Origin: Acidisphaera sp035272265
GTDB lineage: Bacteria; Pseudomonadota; Alphaproteobacteria; Acetobacterales; Acetobacteraceae
DNA: 8,860 nt
NCBI GenBank assembly: GCA_035272265.1
Contig: DATEQV010000534.1
Coordinates: 1 to 8,860 of the forward strand
Direction of reading: 5' to 3'
The notes under the pieces were generated by a model. It saw only the letters and a list, made by a program, of their open reading frames with translations. It was not told the origin of the DNA and did not search any database. Positions 6,238 to 8,860 of the stretch are shown here, in pieces; the stretch's first letter is position 1, and every line of letters starts with the position of its first letter. A program made the position numbers and the translations under genes.

Positions 6238-6729
6238 TCAGTCGATCCATAGGCCCCTCGCACGGTGCCACTCCTCGATCGACTCGTCGGGGTATTCGTC
6301 CTTGCACACGTCGCCCGGCCTGATGTCGGGCTGCACCCAGGACGGCTTGTAGCGCAGCATGATGTGGGTGCGTGACGGCGGAACCGGCAGCTCCGTGTCG
6401 ACGACCGAGGCGAACGGATGCACCAGCTCCGGCCAGGTCGGATCGTACAGCCACAGCGCCGACGCGCACTTCGTGCAGTAGTTGCGTTGTCCCGAACTGG
6501 TGTCGCACGTGCCGTCCTCCTGCACGATCTTCGCACGGTAGATGCCGATCGCCTTCTTGCCCTTGACCTTCAGCGTAACGGCGACGGCCGACAGGTTGAT
6601 CGCGAAGCCGCCGCCACCGGCCGTCTTGCGGCAGATCGAGCAATAGCAGAGCTGATACGGATGCGGCGCGTGGCTCCCCACGCTGAAATGCACGGCGCCG
6701 CAACGGCACGACCCTTCCAGCGTGACCAT
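6238..6729 (-). CDS. GFA/CENP-V-family zinc protein (glutathione-dependent formaldehyde-activating enzyme-like)
   Basis: This 163-aa protein carries the complete cysteine pattern of the GFA fold: C8 and C10 in SCRCGAV, C28, C30 and C33 in CYCSICRKT, and C85 and C88 in YCTKCAS. In the family, some of these cysteines hold a structural zinc and the CxCxxC set holds a second zinc that is linked to glutathione adduct chemistry. Many members are annotated as glutathione-dependent formaldehyde-activating enzymes, but most have no proven substrate, so that activity is a family label here. GAGG lies six bases before the ATG at 6729. It is 52 bp downstream of thiE and 25 bp upstream of the substrate-binding protein gene, on the same strand. 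No formaldehyde dehydrogenase gene is present to support the formaldehyde role. Confidence 0.88.
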   Translation of the reverse strand: MVTLEGSCRCGAVHFSVGSHAPHPYQLCYCSICRKTAGGGGFAINLSAVAVTLKVKGKKAIGIYRAKIVQEDGTCDTSSGQRNYCTKCASALWLYDPTWPELVHPFASVVDTELPVPPSRTHIMLRYKPSWVQPDIRPGDVCKDEYPDESIEEWHRARGLWID

Positions 6730-6781
6730 CGTGCGCCTCGCATCTGCCCGAGCCGAACCTTACGGCGGCCCGCCCGTCGCG

Positions 6782-7432
6782 TCACGCAGCACGGATCGCG
6801 CGGTTGATCGCGCGCACCGCTGCCGCCGGCCCTTCGGCATGCGCCCACACGCCCGCGCTCACTGCCAGGAAGTCCGCACCGGCGCGCACCAGCGGCGCGC
6901 AGTTCTCCGCCGCGATGCCGCCGATCGCGACGCACGGCAGCTCCATCAGCTCGGACCACCATGTCAGGATCTCGGGATCGGGGCGTGCGCCCGCATCCTT
7001 GGTGAGGCTGGGGAAGAAGGCGCCGAACGCGACGTAGTCGGCCCCGTCCTCGCCCGCGTCCATCGCCAGGTCGCGGCTCGCGTGGCACGTCACGCCGAGC
7101 ATCAGCTCCGACCCCAGCACGCGCCGCGCCTCCCTCGCGGGCATGTCCGTCTGCCCGACATGCGCGCCGTCGCATCCGGTCTGCACCGCCAGATCCGGCC
7201 GGTCGTTCAGCAGCAGCGCCACGCCGCGCGACTGCACCACCGGGCGCAGCGCATCGACGGCGCAGCGGATCGCATCATCGTCCGCGTCCTTCAGCCGCAG
7301 CTGCACCGCCGCGACGTCGTCCGCGTCCAGGGCGGAGGCGAGCACGTCACGGAACGCATCCGGCGCGAACGCGCCTGGCGTGATCAGATAAAGGCGGCAG
7401 CCTTCGTTCGCGTCGTCCACGTGATCAGGCAT
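6782..7432 (-). CDS. thiE: Thiamine phosphate synthase
   Basis: ThiE joins hydroxymethylpyrimidine diphosphate and the thiazole phosphate to give thiamine phosphate. The 216-aa protein is a TIM barrel with the expected landmarks: CRLYLITPG (12-20), QLRLKDAD (44-51) for pyrimidine diphosphate binding, and LLLNDRPDLA (73-82) with N76 and the metal ligand D77. These are followed by GAHVGQTD with D96, GVTCHA (113-118), YVAFGAFFPSLTKD with T144-K145 (the family's TxTK-like loop), and VAIGGIAAEN plus GADFLAVSAGVW at the phosphate-binding end. A TenI-type paralogue is less likely because the pyrimidine-site residues are all present. The ATG at 7432 overlaps the end of the upstream gene by 8 bp (ATGCCTGA), which implies translational coupling. 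No thiC, thiG, thiS or thiO gene and no obvious THI-box riboswitch are seen nearby. Confidence 0.93.
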   Translation of the reverse strand: MPDHVDDANEGCRLYLITPGAFAPDAFRDVLASALDADDVAAVQLRLKDADDDAIRCAVDALRPVVQSRGVALLLNDRPDLAVQTGCDGAHVGQTDMPAREARRVLGSELMLGVTCHASRDLAMDAGEDGADYVAFGAFFPSLTKDAGARPDPEILTWWSELMELPCVAIGGIAAENCAPLVRAGADFLAVSAGVWAHAEGPAAAVRAINRAIRAA

Positions 7433-7820
7433 CCTCGGACCCAAGCCACGCCTGCAGCCCCCGATTCGCAGCGGGTGCGGCCATATCGAGCGCGGGCGGC
7501 CGCCGGTCCAGCACGACCGCGACTCCGTCCGCCGCTGCGACGACCGAGGCGAACGACGTGACACCCGGGTCGAGCACGAGCATCCGCTGTCCCAGCCGCA
7601 ACGCCTCCAGCGCACGCGCCGGTGCATCGGCGCAGTCCAGGATGTCGGCCGCGATCAGCCCGGGCGCCAGGGCCTGCCCCCGCGCGACCATCGCCCGCCA
7701 CCACGCGCAGCCGGCGAACAGTGCGGCCCCCGGCGCCGACAGCAGCGTCAGCCGGCGTCCGGGCGCGAGCACGCGCGAAAGATCCTCCGGACCATGAATC
7801 ACGACGGCAGGCGGAAGCAT
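7425..7820 (-). CDS. Unknown protein coupled to thiE
   Basis: This 131-aa protein is one I do not recognise. It is rich in Ala, Val and Leu with no signal peptide, and it alternates strands and helices: LPPAVVIHGPEDLSRVL, RRLTLLSAPGAALFAGCAWW, GLIAADILDCADAPARALEA, RLGQRMLVLDPG, GVAVVLDRRPPALDM. The pattern suggests a compact soluble alpha/beta domain, perhaps half a TIM-barrel or Rossmann-like fold. Its stop overlaps the thiE start by 8 bp, so the two are probably translated together, and a link to thiamine metabolism is plausible but unproven. I chose ATG 7820 over TTG 7832 because the TTG has no ribosome site, while GAAG lies close before the ATG. A perfect 6-bp inverted repeat spans this start codon. 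Confidence 0.78.
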   Translation of the reverse strand: MLPPAVVIHGPEDLSRVLAPGRRLTLLSAPGAALFAGCAWWRAMVARGQALAPGLIAADILDCADAPARALEALRLGQRMLVLDPGVTSFASVVAAADGVAVVLDRRPPALDMAAPAANRGLQAWLGSEDA

Positions 7821-7830
7821 GTATTGCTTC
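7814..7830 (-). promoter_or_regulatory. Hairpin across the start codon of the gene upstream of thiE
   Basis: On the minus strand GAAGCA and TGCTTC form a perfect 6-bp stem with the 5-base loop ATACA. The 5' arm contains the GAAG that would serve as ribosome site, and the ATG straddles loop and 3' arm. The hairpin could reduce translation of the unknown gene and, through coupling, thiE. Whether it folds or is regulated is unknown. Confidence 0.4.
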
Positions 7831-7872
7831 AAAAGCGGTCTCGTGCCGTGTTCAAGTCACGGGGCGGGCGAG

Positions 7873-7878
7873 AAGGGG
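7873..7878 (+). promoter_or_regulatory. Ribosome binding site that fixes a GTG start
   Basis: AAGGGG lies six bases before GTG 7885. It shows that the small gene upstream of zapA begins at this GTG and not at the in-frame ATG 7819, which lies in the divergent gene's start region and lacks a ribosome site. Confidence 0.65.
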
Positions 7879-7884
7879 AATCGC

Positions 7885-8103
7885 GTGGACAACGAAGCAG
7901 CACCCACGCAGGGCACGGCCACCGATCGGCTGGAAGCCGCGCTGGAGCGGATCGCCCGCGTGGCCACCGCCGGGATCATCCGGGCCGGGCGATCCGAGGC
8001 GCCGGCCGATGAAGGCGGCATTCCGCCCGAGGCCATCGAGCGGCTCGACGGGCTGATCGCCCGGCTGCGCGCCGAGCTCGAGGAGCAGGCGGACCCGTCC
8101 TGA
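7885..8103 (+). CDS. Small helical protein encoded upstream of zapA
   Basis: This 72-aa protein is acidic and mostly helical, with two heptad-like stretches: TDRLEAALERIARVATAGII and AIERLDGLIARLRAELEE. These suggest a short coiled coil that may dimerise. Small coiled-coil proteins encoded just before zapA are common in alphaproteobacteria, so a role near the division ring is a reasonable guess from position only; I cannot assign a named family. The GTG start with a good ribosome site is preferred over a 94-aa version from ATG 7819. It ends 46 bp before zapA on the same strand and is probably co-transcribed with it. It diverges from the thiE unit across about 64 bp. Confidence 0.72.
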   Translation: MDNEAAPTQGTATDRLEAALERIARVATAGIIRAGRSEAPADEGGIPPEAIERLDGLIARLRAELEEQADPS

Positions 8104-8149
8104 AAACGCGGCACAGCCACAAGAAATCGCAAAAGGACCTCCAGCACGC

Positions 8150-8485
8150 ATGGGCACCATCACCGTTCGCCTCGGCACCATCACCCAGACTGTCAGCTGC
8201 GCCGACGGGCAGGAAGCGCATCTGGCCGCCATGGCGGGCGAGGTGGAGCGCAGGATCGCCCGGCTCCGCGAGCTTGGCGGCGGGTCGGTCGGCGGCGACC
8301 TGCAGCTGATGGTGCTGGCCGCCCTGATGCTCGCCGACGAGGTCCACGACCTGCGGGCCGAACTCGCGACCAAGCCGCGCGAGATCGTCCGCGAGGTGCC
8401 GATGCCCGAGCGCGACCTCGCCGCCTACCTCGACAGCCTCGCCCGCCGGGCCGAGGAGATTGCAGCGGGCATGGAGCGCGCCTAG
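8150..8485 (+). CDS. zapA: Cell division protein ZapA
   Basis: ZapA binds FtsZ and bundles its filaments at the division site. The 111-aa protein has the family layout. An N-terminal beta part (MGTITVRLGTITQTVSCADG) is followed by EAHLAAMAGEVERRIARLRE. Next comes the helix LMVLAALMLADEVHDLRAEL, which contains the conserved A-L-x-LADE-like core, and then a long C-terminal coiled-coil helix to residue 111. The length is normal. An AAAGGA ribosome site lies 12 bases upstream, which is somewhat far. The gene precedes the 6S RNA gene, an arrangement well known in proteobacteria. Its last codons appear to hold the 6S promoter. Confidence 0.92.
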   Translation: MGTITVRLGTITQTVSCADGQEAHLAAMAGEVERRIARLRELGGGSVGGDLQLMVLAALMLADEVHDLRAELATKPREIVREVPMPERDLAAYLDSLARRAEEIAAGMERA

Positions 8486-8488
8486 GTT
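8460..8488 (+). promoter_or_regulatory. Candidate promoter of the 6S RNA gene, inside the end of zapA
   Basis: TTGCAG (8460-8465) and TAGGTT (8483-8488) are exactly 17 bases apart. The second hexamer overlaps the zapA stop codon TAG. A start 5-7 bases downstream falls at about 8493-8495, where the outer stem of the 6S RNA begins. The hexamers are weak matches, so the support comes mainly from position. Confidence 0.35.
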
Positions 8489-8492
8489 GATA

Positions 8493-8655
8493 GGGCGGGG
8501 CTGCCCGGTGCGTCAGGTATTTTATCCCCGGGGCCAGTAGCGTTCTCTCGGGAGCTGGCTCTGTCATGGCCCTGGTCATGGTATCCGGCGCCCACCTGCA
8601 CAAGCAGGCTCTGGGAGGATGAAGCGCCAACGGCCAGGGTGGCTCCGCACGCCCT
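8493..8655 (+). ncRNA. ssrS: 6S RNA
   Basis: 6S RNA mimics an open promoter and binds RNA polymerase holoenzyme, lowering housekeeping transcription in slow growth. The sequence has the alphaproteobacterial 6S pattern: CTGCCCGGTGCGT near the 5' end, TATTTTATCCCCGGGGCCAG, CTCGGGAGCTGGCTC, then GGGAGGATGAAGCGCCAACG and GGCCAGGGTGGCTCCGCACG near the 3' end. The closing stem can be drawn: 8497-8506 pairs with 8637-8646 over ten pairs including G-U, and an outer GGGC (8493-8496) pairs with GCCC (8651-8654). Inner hairpins include GCCAG (8533-8537) with CTGGC (8555-8559), and CCTGC (8595-8599) with GCAGG (8604-8608). The length of about 160 nt is normal. It directly follows zapA, as in other proteobacteria. 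The exact ends are estimates from the stem. Confidence 0.88.
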
Positions 8656-8663
8656 CTTACTGG

Positions 8664-8692
8664 CCGGCGTCAAATCGACGGCGGTATTCGTT
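8664..8692 (+). terminator. Probable terminator hairpin after 6S RNA
   Basis: Bases 8664-8671 and 8677-8684 pair at seven of eight positions (one G-G mismatch) around a 5-base loop. TATTCGTT, a short T-rich tail, follows. It begins about ten bases after the 6S closing stem. In a GC-rich genome this is a reasonable Rho-independent terminator, though the tail is weak. Confidence 0.4.
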
Positions 8693-8720
8693 CATGATCG
8701 TGAATATGGCTATGTTGCCG

Positions 8721-8735
8721 CAGGCTAGCAGCCTG
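8721..8735. repeat. Short perfect palindrome at the edge of the inverted-repeat element
   Basis: CAGGCT (8721-8726) and AGCCTG (8730-8735) form a perfect 6-bp inverted repeat with a 3-base centre, directly abutting the left inverted repeat of the element to the right. It may be part of a longer terminal repeat or a target-site structure. Confidence 0.4.
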
Positions 8736-8860
8736 TCGGAGTTAGCAGTTTTGCGGATGAATATGTCGCCAACGGCCACCGGCGGATTCTCTTGTTGTGC
8801 AGAACCGCGAAGTATCGAAAGAAATCTCCGATTTGTTCGTGGTTTGTGCTTAACTCCGAC
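8734..8860. mobile_element. Short inverted-repeat-bounded element or insertion sequence end, running to the window edge
   Basis: GTCGGAGTTA at 8735-8744 is the exact reverse complement of TAACTCCGAC at 8851-8860, the last ten bases of the window. The 126 bp so enclosed are about 50% GC by hand count, well below the neighbouring genes. It could be a miniature inverted-repeat element, an internally deleted insertion sequence, or the end of a larger one continuing beyond the window. The minus strand is open from the window edge to a TAG at 8725, giving 44 residues with DFFRYFAVLHNKRIRRWPLA. This loosely recalls the C-terminal end of IS3-type transposases (Y-x-x-V-x-x-N-x-x-R), but two plus-strand frames are also open, so coding is doubtful. 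It lies where the folate gene ygfA/fau often follows ssrS. Confidence 0.45.

Noticed and set aside
5298..6323. Plus-strand open frame opposite the substrate-binding protein gene.
   Set aside because: Arg/His-rich shadow; the opposite strand has a Tat signal and the YPEYTGNG ligand motif.
7846..7862. A stem-loop that looks exactly like a tRNA T-arm (CCGTG, loop TTCAAGT, CACGG).
   Set aside because: No matching acceptor, D-arm or anticodon arm can be drawn upstream at the right spacing, and the upstream bases are the start of a coding gene. A chance match or at most a decayed tRNA end.
7821..7884. Search for a thiamine (THI-box) riboswitch ahead of the thiE unit.
   Set aside because: The gap to the divergent gene is only about 64 bp, too short for the aptamer, and no CTGAGA-type core is seen.
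7819..7884. ATG start at 7819 for the small gene before zapA.
   Set aside because: It lacks a ribosome site and overlaps the start hairpin of the divergent gene; GTG 7885 has AAGGGG at ideal spacing.

Overview
The window reads as chromosomal DNA from a high-GC alphaproteobacterium, probably in or near the Acetobacteraceae/Rhodospirillales. That placement is inferred from the strong GC bias at third codon positions, the alphaproteobacterial type of HNH protein, a zapA gene followed by an alphaproteobacterial-type 6S RNA, and the presence of EpmA and GluQRS. It was not checked against any database. Most of the window is ordinary, tightly packed core genome. The right edge is different: lower GC, with inverted repeats.

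Left block (1-2429, minus strand): gluQ (glutamyl-Q tRNA(Asp) synthetase), then a Pro/Ala-rich exported or membrane-anchored protein of unknown function, then epmA (EF-P lysine ligase, cut by the window edge). Both enzymes descend from aminoacyl-tRNA synthetases but act on something other than ordinary tRNA charging: a queuosine base and elongation factor P. The unknown protein and epmA are in the same reading frame, separated by one TGA and two further codons.

Middle block (2436-5261, plus strand): a YpfH-like serine carboxylesterase starting almost back to back with gluQ, an HNH endonuclease-family protein with a clear ribosome site and a TTG start, and a class-3-lipase-like hydrolase without an export signal. 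Hairpins lie after the esterase and after the HNH gene, so these look like separate units.

Right-middle block (5292-7820, minus strand): a probable four-gene unit in transcription order: an unknown 131-aa protein, thiE (overlapping it by 8 bp), a GFA/CENP-V-like zinc protein, and a Tat-exported substrate-binding protein of the glycine betaine/choline (OsmF) type. No ABC permease or ATPase accompanies the binding protein. The unit converges on the lipase gene.

Right block (7885-8860, plus strand): a small helical protein, zapA (FtsZ-ring factor), and the 6S RNA gene ssrS. The predicted 6S promoter lies in the end of zapA, and a hairpin follows the RNA. The last roughly 130 bp are about 50% GC and are bounded by 10-bp inverted repeats, the second ending exactly at the window edge. 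This suggests a short mobile element or the end of an insertion sequence placed downstream of ssrS.

I see no clear novel multi-gene system. The most useful leads are the gluQ/unknown/epmA arrangement, the unknown partner overlapping thiE with its start codon in a hairpin, and the element at the right edge.
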